DNA of 33,025 nt from Ga0077536 sp943370145 (lineage in GTDB: Bacteria; Pseudomonadota; Gammaproteobacteria; Ga0077536), in the NCBI GenBank assembly GCA_943370145.1, contig CALRPY020000049.1, forward strand, positions 1 through 33,025, given 5' to 3'. Shown in pieces: positions 16,551-24,603 of the stretch. The notes under the pieces were generated by a model that had not been told where the DNA came from, did not search any database, and worked only from the letters and a program-made list of their open reading frames with translations. Position numbers and translations under genes: made by a program. Position 1 is the first letter of the stretch. Every line of letters starts with the position of its first letter.

Positions 16551-16642
16551 GCAGGCGAAAAGGGACATCCCACTGTTCCGGCAGGCCCCGCGCGTGTGTT
16601 CGCGGCGGCCGTCCAGGACAGTGAAATGTCCCTTTCTGCCGC
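16551..16642. repeat. imperfect inverted repeat (agggacat type)
   Basis: Arms AAAGGGACATCCCACTGT (within 16551-16579) and its near-complement ACAGTGAAATGTCCCTTT (within 16616-16642) differ at two positions and flank a 36-nt GC-rich loop. It lies between the convergent ABC membrane-protein and lipoprotein genes and could serve as a two-way transcription barrier or be a REP-like element. The rest of 16488-16669 shows nothing. Confidence 0.75.
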
Positions 16643-16669
16643 GCTTGCTGCCGGTGGCTGAAGATGGCG

Positions 16670-17176
16670 CTATTCGCCCACCGTCGCCGTGAACGTCGCG
16701 AGCAGCGTGCGGAGATCGGGCTGGGCGGCGTCTTCGCGGCCGTAGATCACGTTGTCGATTTTCCAGCCGTTCTCGTCGACCAGCGCAACCTGGTCGGTCC
16801 ACGCAATGTCGTAGCCGGTGTTCTCGAACGCCAGCCTGGCCAGCGCGCGCCTGCCGTCGGCCTCGACGTGTTCGACGCGCGCCCGGTCCTGGCCCTCGTA
16901 GAGGCTCGTGAAGATGTCACCCTCGATCAGCAGCGGCTTCTCGTCGGGGAATTCGCTGGCCTTCACGCGCGCGCGATCGCGGTCCTCGGCAGCGTTGGCC
17001 GCGGCGAGCAATGCCGCGAGTTCGCGCGACAGCAGGCCGCGATCGACGTCGCGATGGCTCGGGCGTGCGGCGTAGAAGGCGAGCACCGCGTCCTCGACGG
17101 CGGATGACGGCTGCCGCCCGCAGCCGGCCAGGGCAATGACGGCCAGCGCGCACGCGATGAGCAAGCGGTATTTCAT
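16670..17176 (-). CDS. lipoprotein with DUF3828-like domain
   Basis: From the ATG at 17176, preceded by AAGGAAGAG, the protein has 168 residues. The signal peptide MKYRLLIACALAVIALAGC contains a textbook lipobox (LAGC), so the protein is membrane-anchored. The mature domain has AVLAFYAARP near its start, RARVEHVEADGRRALARLAF in the middle and GWKIDNVIYGRED near the end, the pattern of small alpha/beta cone-like DUF3828/lumazine-binding-type domains. It follows the TraB-family gene by 37 nt on the same strand and is probably co-transcribed. The role is unknown. Confidence 0.8.
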   Translation of the reverse strand: MKYRLLIACALAVIALAGCGRQPSSAVEDAVLAFYAARPSHRDVDRGLLSRELAALLAAANAAEDRDRARVKASEFPDEKPLLIEGDIFTSLYEGQDRARVEHVEADGRRALARLAFENTGYDIAWTDQVALVDENGWKIDNVIYGREDAAQPDLRTLLATFTATVGE

Positions 17177-17213
17177 GGGTTCTCTTCCTTGCGGTAGGAG
17201 GGGTTGCGCAGGG

Positions 17214-18407
17214 TCACTGCAGCAGCTGGCTGCCAATCCGGAAGCCCATCGTGTAGGCGCCGGCCGCGGCGCCGACCGAGCTCAGCACGAACACCAGCAG
17301 GGTGCGCGCAACGCGATTGCGCCACCAGCCGCGCCAGTGGGCCGTGTCGGCGCGCAGGCTGGAGAAATCACCGACGGTCGGCCGCCGCACCCACGCCTCG
17401 ACCAGCGCGGTGATGAAGCCGATGCCGATGGCCGGGTGCAGGGTCGTCAGCGGCGCGCCGATCACGGCCGACAGGATCGTCAGCGGGTGTCCGGCGGCGA
17501 GCACGGTGCCGGCCGCCGACAGCCCGCCGGTGTAGACGATCCAGTCACGCACCATGTCCCAGCCGAGCGCGGGGTTGCGCAGGAACCCGATGCCGATGCC
17601 AGCGACGATGAACGCCACGAAGAGCCACGGCAGGGCTTTCACCCAGCGCGCGGGCGGCGGCACGCTGGCCAGCCGGGCGAGCGTCGCGGCCGGATCGCGG
17701 TCGCGCGCCTGCAGCCGGCTTGCGATGCCCGGCAGGTGCGCCGCACCGATCACGACGAGGATGCGCCGATGGCCGGCGGCGACGAGCTGTTCGATGCGGG
17801 CGCTCATGTAGGCGTCGCGTTCGGCGACCAGCGGCTCGTAGATCGCCGGCGCACGCTGCGCGAACTGGGCGAAGGTGGCTTCGAGCAGGTCGTCCTGCTT
17901 CAGGCGCTCCACGCCGTCCTCATCGATGTCCTCCGGCGCGAGCACGCTCGCGAGCAGCCCCGAGAACAGGTAGGCGCGCTTCCACCACGGCACGTTGCGG
18001 TAGATGCGCTTCAAGGTGATGCCGATGTCCCGGTCGACCAGCGCGAGCTCGAGGCCCTTCGCCCCGGCGCCCTCGATGGCGGCGCGCATCTCGGCGCCCG
18101 GCTCGGTGCCGAGTTGTTCGGCGAGGCGGTTCTGGAAGGCGCCGAGCGCGAGCATCGCGGTGATCATCGGCGCGTGGCCGTCGCGAATCACCTGGAAGAG
18201 GTCGAGCTTCGCGAGGGCGGTCGGGTCGGCAAGGGCGCGATGGCGTCCGCCGCAGAGTTCCACCGCGACGCAGTCGTAGTCGCCCCCGGCGATCTCGCGG
18301 GTGACGGCTTCGGCGCTGGCCTTCGAGACGTGGGCCGTGCCCAGCAGGCGAACGGCGCTGTCGTCCAGCACGAGGTCGCGGAGCGGTTGTTGGCTGGCAT
18401 CGGTCAT
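17214..18407 (-). CDS. TraB/PrgY-family membrane protein
   Basis: The 397-residue protein opens with the TraB signature RLLGTAHVSKASAEAV (about 20-35) and has the second conserved block VAVELCGGRHRAL and a GxxH block VVIGAAHLPGI. These residues form the putative metallohydrolase site of the TraB/PrgY/GumN (EreA/ChaN-like) superfamily. The C-terminal third has about four membrane helices (LPWLFVAFIVAGIGIGFL; GLSAAGTVLAAGHPLTILSA; IGIGFITALVEAW; TLLVFVLSSVGAAAGAY). Enterococcal TraB/PrgY dampens peptide pheromone activity; bacterial relatives outside conjugation have no established role. A TATACT box at 18439-18444 could be its -10, with no good -35. Confidence 0.88.
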   Translation of the reverse strand: MTDASQQPLRDLVLDDSAVRLLGTAHVSKASAEAVTREIAGGDYDCVAVELCGGRHRALADPTALAKLDLFQVIRDGHAPMITAMLALGAFQNRLAEQLGTEPGAEMRAAIEGAGAKGLELALVDRDIGITLKRIYRNVPWWKRAYLFSGLLASVLAPEDIDEDGVERLKQDDLLEATFAQFAQRAPAIYEPLVAERDAYMSARIEQLVAAGHRRILVVIGAAHLPGIASRLQARDRDPAATLARLASVPPPARWVKALPWLFVAFIVAGIGIGFLRNPALGWDMVRDWIVYTGGLSAAGTVLAAGHPLTILSAVIGAPLTTLHPAIGIGFITALVEAWVRRPTVGDFSSLRADTAHWRGWWRNRVARTLLVFVLSSVGAAAGAYTMGFRIGSQLLQ

Positions 18408-18534
18408 GGCGCACGGTCCCGGAAAATGACTCGCGCCCAGTATACGGGCACGAACGGCGCGGCTTCGCGTGTTCAGGGCGCGTTAAGTGCGCCGCGCGTA
18501 GCATCGCTTCCGCGTCATACCGAGGAGCTTCGAC

Positions 18535-18873
18535 ATGAAAGCCCCACCGATCATCGCAATCGTGCTCGGCATCGGCCTGCTGGCCGTCACCACGCTGGCT
18601 TCCGCCCACGGCTATCGCGGCTACGGCTACTACGCGCCGCCGGTCTACGGCCATGTGCCGCGGCCCGCCTGGGGCCCGTACTACGTGCCGCGCCCCTATG
18701 CCTACGGCCGCCATTACGCTGCGCCCCACCGCGGCTACGGTCGCCACGACTGGCAGGGCGGTCATGGGCATCACCAGGGTCGTCGCCACGGCGGGTATCG
18801 CCACGGCGGCGGGTACTACGGCCACGGCGGCGCTTACCCGCGCAGCGGCTTCTCCTTTTACTACTCGGACTGA
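18535..18873 (+). CDS. small exported Gly/Tyr/His-rich protein
   Basis: The 112-residue protein has a clear signal peptide (IIAIVLGIGLLAVTTLASA) followed by a low-complexity mature part made almost wholly of Gly, Tyr, His, Pro and Arg (GYRGYGYYAPPVYGH, then HGHHQGRRHGGYRHGGGYYG). GAGGAG precedes the ATG by about six nt. Such proteins are disordered; the histidines could bind divalent metals and the Tyr/Arg content could promote surface interactions, but no function is established. It is divergent from the TraB-family gene and followed by a hairpin terminator. Despite the low complexity, the signal peptide and good ribosome-binding site make it a real gene. Confidence 0.82.
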   Translation: MKAPPIIAIVLGIGLLAVTTLASAHGYRGYGYYAPPVYGHVPRPAWGPYYVPRPYAYGRHYAAPHRGYGRHDWQGGHGHHQGRRHGGYRHGGGYYGHGGAYPRSGFSFYYSD

Positions 18874-18891
18874 TCTCCCTCCCTCCCTCGC

Positions 18892-18930
18892 GGCGGCGTG
18901 GCCTCCAAAACCACGCCGCCGCACCTCTTT
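18892..18930 (+). terminator. hairpin terminator after the Gly/Tyr/His-rich gene
   Basis: A 10-bp stem GGCGGCGTGG / CCACGCCGCC with a 9-nt loop (18902-18910) is followed by GCACCTCTTTT. The T-run is short and displaced, so the terminator may be only partly efficient. Confidence 0.6.
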
Positions 18931-19076
18931 TCCCGCCTTGCCGCCGCCGCGGGGATGGCCGGGAAAACGCCTGATTAGTCAACATGGCGGGGGCGGTGCG
19001 GCTTCCGTAGAATCCGGTCACCGCAGCGCCGCTGCGGACATCCCTGACCTGGCCCCGCGGCCGCCCCGAAGTACAC

Positions 19077-21080
19077 GTGAGCCAACTGAATCCAGCGCAG
19101 CGCGAGGCGGTGCGCCATACCGAAGGTCCCCTGCTGGTGCTGGCCGGCGCCGGCAGCGGCAAGACACGCGTGATCGCGCAGAAAATCGCGCACCTGATCG
19201 CGCACCACGGCGTCGCGCCCGATCGCATCGCCGCCATCACCTTCACGAACAAGGCCGCGCGCGAAATGAAGGAGCGCGTCGGTCCGCTGCTGCCGAAAGG
19301 CGGCAGGGCGAAACCCTGGATCTCGACCTTCCACACGCTGGGCCTGCGCATCCTGAAGGAAGAGTTCGCGGCGGTCGGCTACCGCACCCGCTTCACGCTG
19401 TTCGACGCGCGCGACGCGGAAGGCGTGATCGCCGAGATTGCGCGGCGCGAGCTGGGTTCGACGAACTTCGACGGCCGCGCGCTGCAGTCGCGGATCTCGA
19501 ACTGGAAGAACGCGCTGGTGGACCCCAGGGCCGCGCTCGCCGAAGCGGTGGACCCACCGTCCAAGGCCGCCGCCAAGTGCTACGTGCAGTACGCGCAGGC
19601 GCTGCGCGCCTACAACGCGATGGACTTCGACGACCTCATCTGCCTGCCGGTCCAGCTGTTCCGCGGCGATTCCGACACCCTGCTGCGCTGGCAGGCGCAG
19701 CTGCGCTGGCTGCTGGTCGACGAATACCAGGACACGAACCTCGCCCAGTACGAACTGGTCAAGCTGCTCGCGATGCACACCGGCAGGCTGACCGTCGTCG
19801 GTGACGACGACCAGTCGATCTACGCGTGGCGCGGCGCGCGCCCGGAGAATCTCGCGACCCTGACCCGCGACTTCCCGGACATCCGGGTCATCAAGCTCGA
19901 ACAGAACTACCGTTCGATGGGCGTGATCCTGAAGGCGGCGAACAAGCTCATCGCGAACAACCCGCACGTGTTCGACAAGCGCCTGTGGAGCGAGCGCGGC
20001 TTCGGCGAGAAGATCCGCATCCGCGCCGCGTCCGACGAACTGGGCGAGGCCGAGGCGGTCGGCAACCAGATTGCGCACGACAAGCTCGTGTCCGGCCGCA
20101 GCTTCCGCGACTACGCGATACTCTTCCGCAGCAACTACCAGGCGCGCGCCTTCGAACACGCGCTGCGCGAGCGCGACATCCCCTATGTGCTGTCCGGCGC
20201 GCGGTCCTTCTTCGACTCCACAGAGGTCAAGGACGCCGTCTGCTACCTGCGCCTGCTCGCGAACCCGACCGACGACAACGCGCTGCTGCGCGTGATCAAC
20301 AGCCCGCGCCGCGGCATCGGCACGTCGACGATCGAGGCGCTGGTGAAGACGGCGTCGGTCAACGAGTGCTCGCTGCTCGACGCCATCGACAGCATGGCCT
20401 TCGCCAGCGCCGTGCCAGCGCGCAGCCTCAAGCCCGCGCGCGAGTTCGCGCACTGGCTGATGAGCCTGCATCGCCGCAGCGAGGACGACGCGCCGGCCGC
20501 GCTCCTCAAGGTGCTGCTGTCGGACATAGGCTACGAGGACTGGCTGCTGCAGACCACCGACAACGAGCAGGACGCGCTGCGCCGCTGGGGCAATGTCATG
20601 GAACTGATGAACTGGGTGGACAGGATCGCGAAGCAGGGAGAGGGCAAGAACATCGGCGACATCGTCGCATCGCTGACGCTGTACGACATCATGGAGCGCC
20701 AGGAGAGCGAGGACGAGCGGGACTGCGTCGCGCTGATGACCCTGCATGCGGCAAAGGGCCTCGAGTTCCCGCACGTCTTCCTCGTCGGCTTCGAGGAAAA
20801 CCTGCTGCCGCACCGCTCGAGCATCGAGGCCGACACCATCGAGGAAGAGCGGCGGCTCGCCTACGTCGGCATCACGCGCGCCCAGCAGACCCTGTCGATT
20901 TCCTACACGAAGACCCGCCGCCGCTTCGGCAAGATCGAGGAATGCACGCCCAGCCGCTTCCTCGACGAACTGCCGAAGGAAGACCTGCGCTTCGACGGCG
21001 CCGCCGACAGCGGCGAGGAGAACCGCAGCAAGGGCAAGTCGACGCTCGCCCATCTGAAGGGCCTGCTGAAGGCGGACTGA
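19077..21080 (+). CDS. rep: ATP-dependent DNA helicase Rep
   Basis: The 667-residue superfamily 1A helicase begins at a GTG (VSQLNPAQREAV), matching the E. coli Rep N-terminus. All motifs are intact: I LAGAGSGKTR (about 22-31), Ia ITFTNKAAREMKER, II LLVDEYQDTN, III VGDDDQSIYAWRGA, IV LEQNYRS, V MTLHAAKGLEFPHVF and VI EERRLAYVGITRAQ. Rep moves 3' to 5' on single-stranded DNA and removes protein blocks ahead of the replisome. The blocks after motif IV (RAFEHALRERDIPYVLSGARSFFDSTEVKD) fit Rep better than UvrD or PcrA, and the length agrees. A TAGAAT -10-like box lies at 19008-19013 without a convincing -35. It converges with ttcA. Confidence 0.95.
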   Translation: MSQLNPAQREAVRHTEGPLLVLAGAGSGKTRVIAQKIAHLIAHHGVAPDRIAAITFTNKAAREMKERVGPLLPKGGRAKPWISTFHTLGLRILKEEFAAVGYRTRFTLFDARDAEGVIAEIARRELGSTNFDGRALQSRISNWKNALVDPRAALAEAVDPPSKAAAKCYVQYAQALRAYNAMDFDDLICLPVQLFRGDSDTLLRWQAQLRWLLVDEYQDTNLAQYELVKLLAMHTGRLTVVGDDDQSIYAWRGARPENLATLTRDFPDIRVIKLEQNYRSMGVILKAANKLIANNPHVFDKRLWSERGFGEKIRIRAASDELGEAEAVGNQIAHDKLVSGRSFRDYAILFRSNYQARAFEHALRERDIPYVLSGARSFFDSTEVKDAVCYLRLLANPTDDNALLRVINSPRRGIGTSTIEALVKTASVNECSLLDAIDSMAFASAVPARSLKPAREFAHWLMSLHRRSEDDAPAALLKVLLSDIGYEDWLLQTTDNEQDALRRWGNVMELMNWVDRIAKQGEGKNIGDIVASLTLYDIMERQESEDERDCVALMTLHAAKGLEFPHVFLVGFEENLLPHRSSIEADTIEEERRLAYVGITRAQQTLSISYTKTRRRFGKIEECTPSRFLDELPKEDLRFDGAADSGEENRSKGKSTLAHLKGLLKAD

Positions 21081-21131
21081 GGCGGCGCTCGTCGGGCGTC
21101 CCGCGTCAGCCCGCGGCACGAAACCTCGTCG

Positions 21132-21152
21132 CCTCTCCCGGAGCGGGAGAGG
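21132..21152. terminator. hairpin between convergent rep and ttcA
   Basis: Perfect 9-bp arms CCTCTCCCG / CGGGAGAGG with a GAG loop. There is no T-run on either side. The sequence resembles the ctctccc-gggagag dispersed palindromes common in GC-rich proteobacteria, which often sit between convergent genes and may act as two-way terminators. Confidence 0.55.
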
Positions 21153-21177
21153 TGAAGAGGTCGCTCGATCAAACCGG

Positions 21178-22059
21178 TCACGCGCCCTCGATCAGCCACT
21201 CCTGAAGGTTCGCGCGCCGCGCGCCGTCGCGCGCGCCGAGGTTCGCGAAGTCGAACTGCGTCGTGTCGGCGAGGTGTGACAGGACGACGTTCTGCAGGCT
21301 GCGGAACACGTTTTCCACGCGGCCCGGATTGCGCTTTTCCCAGTCGGCGAGCATCTGCTTGATCTGCTTGCGCTGCAGGTGTTCCTGGCTGCCGCACAGG
21401 TTGCACGGGATGATCGGAAATGCCCGCGCCTCCGCATACGCCGTGAGATCGGTCTCGCGACAATAGGCGAGCGGACGGATCACGATGTGTTCGCCGTCGT
21501 CCGACTGCAGCTTCGGCGGCATGGCCTTCAGCTTCGAGCCGAAGAACATGTTGAGAAACAGGGTCTCGACGATGTCGTCGCGATGATGGCCGAGCGCGAT
21601 CTTGGTCATGCCGCGTTCCTTCGCGAAGGTGTACAGGCTGCCGCGCCGCAGGCGCGAACACAGTCCGCACAGCGTCTTGCCCTCGGGCACCACGCGCTTG
21701 ACGACACTGTAGGTATCCTGCTCGAGGATGTGGAACGGCACGCCGATGGACCGCAGGTAGTCGGGCAGCACGTGCTCCGGGAAGTCCGGCTGCTTCTGGT
21801 CGAGGTTGACGGCGAGGATCTCGAAGTCGATCGGCGCCTTCTTCTGAAGGCTCAGCAGGATGTCGAGCATCGCGTAGGAGTCCTTGCCGCCCGACAGGCA
21901 GACCATGACCCGATCGCCTTCCTCGATCATGTTGTAGTCGGCGATCGCCTTGCCGACGTTGCGCCGCAGACGCTGCTGCAGCTTGCCGAACTCGTGGCGT
22001 ACGCGGTCCGGGCGGGCGGCGGGCTGGAAGTGGAGGACTTGCTCGTTCATGGCCGCCAT
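21178..22059 (-). CDS. ttcA: tRNA 2-thiocytidine synthetase TtcA
   Basis: The 293-residue protein closely follows E. coli TtcA: LQQRLRRNVGKAIADYNMI, the PP-loop SGGKDS (56-61) that adenylates the target, KTLCGLCSRLRRG (C131, C134) and IIPCNLCGSQ (C219, C222), which supply the iron-sulfur cluster ligands, and GHHRDDIVETLFLNMF. It thiolates cytidine 32 of certain tRNAs in the cytosol using an Fe-S cluster and ATP. The C-terminus is shorter than in E. coli and ends soon after FDFANLG. An alternative ATG at 22050 is equally plausible, and neither start has a strong Shine-Dalgarno. It converges with rep; the upstream side is a long repeat-rich gap. Confidence 0.96.
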   Translation of the reverse strand: MAAMNEQVLHFQPAARPDRVRHEFGKLQQRLRRNVGKAIADYNMIEEGDRVMVCLSGGKDSYAMLDILLSLQKKAPIDFEILAVNLDQKQPDFPEHVLPDYLRSIGVPFHILEQDTYSVVKRVVPEGKTLCGLCSRLRRGSLYTFAKERGMTKIALGHHRDDIVETLFLNMFFGSKLKAMPPKLQSDDGEHIVIRPLAYCRETDLTAYAEARAFPIIPCNLCGSQEHLQRKQIKQMLADWEKRNPGRVENVFRSLQNVVLSHLADTTQFDFANLGARDGARRANLQEWLIEGA

Positions 22060-22631
22060 TGTCCGGGCCGGGGGCAGGTCGAGGCAAGCCGAGCCGGTGT
22101 CTCCCTCTCGTGCCCGCGTGCGTGGGAGGGGGTGGAAGGGCGTCTCGATGGGCGCCGCGCCACGCTGAAAGGCCCCTCACCCGCGCTCCGCGCGGCCTTT
22201 CCCGGGGCGGGCTGTCTCTTGGTCACGTCAGGACGCGGGTACCGGGGTACAGACCTTGATGGGCCACCGAGAACACCGCGAACACCGAGAGGATCGGGCG
22301 GGCAGGTGCCGCCCGGCCGCCATTGCCACGACCGAGGCGCATTCCGCCATTCACCGTTCTTCTCCGTGTCCTCCGTGCTCTCCATGGTCAAATTTCGGCG
22401 CCTGTTGCCGCGGCAACGCCGGGTTTCACCACGGACAGCAAGGAGGAAACGGAGCAGTCCCATTTTCGAGCGTGGTCCGGGCAATGGCCATGCTGTCGAC
22501 CGCTGGCTCAGCGCCACTTGAAAAATCTCGGTGTTCCCGGCGTTCCCGGTGGCCCAACAGCACCTCAACGCCGGCACCCGCGCTCAAATGTGACCAAGAG
22601 GCACCGCGCACGGGAGAGGCGAAGACCGGCT
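22060..22631. repeat. repeat-rich intergenic region with CACGGAG-type repeat, copy 2
   Basis: This 572-bp gap holds no credible gene. GC-rich hairpin blocks of the ctcaccc-gcgctccgcgc type lie at about 22100-22215. At 22256-22290 CCACCGAGAACACCGCGAAC resembles, in reverse complement, the block at 308-332. At 22357-22455 TTCTCCGTGTCCTCCGTG leads to a hairpin centred on TTGCCGCGGCAA (22405-22416) and ends in CACCACGGACAGCAAGGAGG, the same outline as copy 1 near the left edge. The rest (22456-22631) contains only short gttcccgg iterations. Confidence 0.65.
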
Positions 22632-24593
22632 TCAGCTCCAGAACGCCGCGCTGCGCCGTTTCATCGCCGCGCGGAAGGTCGCGGTCGTTTTCGGATAGAG
22701 CTCGCCGGTGCCCCAGTTCAGGATCACGCCGTAGCGGCGGAGCGCATCCATCACGTCGATTTCGCCGGCCCGGAACCTCGCAGCGACCTGTTCCGGATCC
22801 TCCTCCAGCCAGCCGCAGCGGGCCTGTGCAATGGCGGCGCGTTCGCGCTCGGTCGCGTCGTAATCGATTTCGTACTCGGCGAGGTCTTCGTCGACGCAGG
22901 TCACGACCACACCGTAGTCCCGCCGCGCGCGGGCGACGGACACGTAATCGTCCTCGACGTCCTGGCGCACTTTCTCCGGATCACGCGCGAGCGGATCGCC
23001 ATAACCGCCGCCACCGGCGGTACCGCGCCAGAAGCGGGTGCCCGGTTTGACCGGCACGTCGGAGAACACCGCGCCCAGGAACTTCGCTTCACCATCCTGC
23101 TCCAGCCACAGCCCGTGCGGACGCGACGGCAGCCCGCCCCGCGAGCCCCACACCACCGAACGCTCGCGATCGCAGAAATACGAGAAGCGGCCGCCCTCGA
23201 CGTCGAGCAGCGTGCCCTCCTTGTCGAGGCCGACGCCGCCGCGGAATTCACCCGGGCCACCGCTGTCGGTGACGATTTCGAAGCGATCGGTGCGCACCGG
23301 GCACATCCGCTCCTGGCCCTCCACCGGCTGGATCATGAGTCCCACGCCGAAGCACGAGGCGGTGCCGCCGAGGCCATCCTTGCCGTTGCGCCCGCCCCAG
23401 CCGCCGGACAGCCAGTCATAGAGCATGAAGTAGGGCTTGTGCGCGAAGCGCGCGTCATGGCCGCCGGTCTGCAGGTACTCGATGTTGAACGCGCAGGCCA
23501 TCGCGCGCTCCGGCATGATGATCGACCACAGCTCGAAGATCTCGTTCATGATCTTCTCGAAGGGCATCACGAAGCCGGACACCGCGATGGGCCAGCGCGC
23601 GCTGACGATGGTGTCGTCCGGCACGGTCACCTTGACTGCGCGGTAGAAGCCGGAATTCAGCGGGATGTCAGGGAAAAAGGTCTTCATGCCGGAGACGATC
23701 GCCGCGAAGGTGCCGCCGAACGCGCAGTTGTACATGGAACCGATCGTCGGGTGCGAACCGGTGAGGTCGAATTCCACTTCGTCGCCGCGGATGATCATCT
23801 TCACGCAGACCGGGATGAGCCCTTCGCCCTGGTCCGGATCCTGGTCGACGTAGTCGACCGTCGACCACTCGCCGTCCGGCAGCTCGCGCAGGCGCCTGCG
23901 CACGACGCGCTCGACATAGTCCTGCACCTCGACGAAAGCCGCCTTGATCGTCGCCAGGCCGTATTTCGCGGCGAGCCGGTGGAGTTCGCGCTCGGCGAGC
24001 TTGCAGGCCTGCGTCTGCGCGTCCATGTCGCCGATGATCGCGTCCGGGTCGCGCGTGTTCTTCGCGATGAGGCGCGCGACGTCGCCGCAGTATTCACCAC
24101 GCCGCCAGATGCGCGTCGGCGGAATGCGGATGCCTTCCTTGAACATGTCGTGGGCGGTCACGTCGAACGAACCGGGCACGCTGCCGCCCATGTCGGCCCA
24201 GTGCCCGTTGGCCTGGCTCCACGCGAGCAGTTCGCCGTCGACGAAAATCGGCACGAGCACACGGGTGTCGCTGAAGTGCGTGCCGCCGGCATAGGGGTCG
24301 TTGATCAGGAACACGTCGCCCGGATGGACGTCGTTGCCGAATGCCGCAATCACCGCCTTGCAGGTGTAGTGCAGGGTGCCGACGTGCGCGGCGAGATCCT
24401 GGTTGCCCTGGGCGACGGTGTTGCCCTCGGCGTCCGACAGCGCGTTCGAGAAATCGCGGTTGTAGACGACGAAGGAATAGCAGGTGCGGCGGACCTGTTC
24501 GGCCATCTGGTCGACAATTGTCACGAAGGCGTTGCGCAGCACCTCGAACGTGACCGGGTCGAGGGTGACGGGAGCGGGCGTGCGTTCGTTCAT
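22632..24593 (-). CDS. hyuB: hydantoinase B/oxoprolinase-family subunit
   Basis: The 653-residue protein is a HyuB-family large subunit. Typical blocks are LDPVTFEVLRNAFVTIVDQMAEQVRR, DAEGNTVAQGNQDLAAHVG, GDVFLINDPYAGGTHFSDT (about 90-110), WSQANGHWADMGGSVPGS and GGPGEFRGGVGLDKEG, ending with the usual RYGVILNWGTGELYPKTTATFRAA tail. With HyuA it forms an ATP-dependent ring-opening hydrolase or a related carboxylase; family members act on hydantoins, 5-oxoproline, acetone or acetophenone, and the substrate here is not determined. The ATG at 24593 is preceded by GAGGA, which overlaps the hyuA TGA, so translation is coupled. No hydantoin racemase, carbamoylase or transporter is adjacent. The strict orthology of the symbol is uncertain. 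Confidence 0.9.
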   Translation of the reverse strand: MNERTPAPVTLDPVTFEVLRNAFVTIVDQMAEQVRRTCYSFVVYNRDFSNALSDAEGNTVAQGNQDLAAHVGTLHYTCKAVIAAFGNDVHPGDVFLINDPYAGGTHFSDTRVLVPIFVDGELLAWSQANGHWADMGGSVPGSFDVTAHDMFKEGIRIPPTRIWRRGEYCGDVARLIAKNTRDPDAIIGDMDAQTQACKLAERELHRLAAKYGLATIKAAFVEVQDYVERVVRRRLRELPDGEWSTVDYVDQDPDQGEGLIPVCVKMIIRGDEVEFDLTGSHPTIGSMYNCAFGGTFAAIVSGMKTFFPDIPLNSGFYRAVKVTVPDDTIVSARWPIAVSGFVMPFEKIMNEIFELWSIIMPERAMACAFNIEYLQTGGHDARFAHKPYFMLYDWLSGGWGGRNGKDGLGGTASCFGVGLMIQPVEGQERMCPVRTDRFEIVTDSGGPGEFRGGVGLDKEGTLLDVEGGRFSYFCDRERSVVWGSRGGLPSRPHGLWLEQDGEAKFLGAVFSDVPVKPGTRFWRGTAGGGGYGDPLARDPEKVRQDVEDDYVSVARARRDYGVVVTCVDEDLAEYEIDYDATERERAAIAQARCGWLEEDPEQVAARFRAGEIDVMDALRRYGVILNWGTGELYPKTTATFRAAMKRRSAAFWS

Positions 24594-24603
24594 CGCTGTG
24601 TCC

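Noticed and set aside
18975..21119. 714-codon open frame opposite rep
   Set aside because: Antisense of a helicase with all motifs intact. No motif or ribosome-binding site supports the opposite frame.
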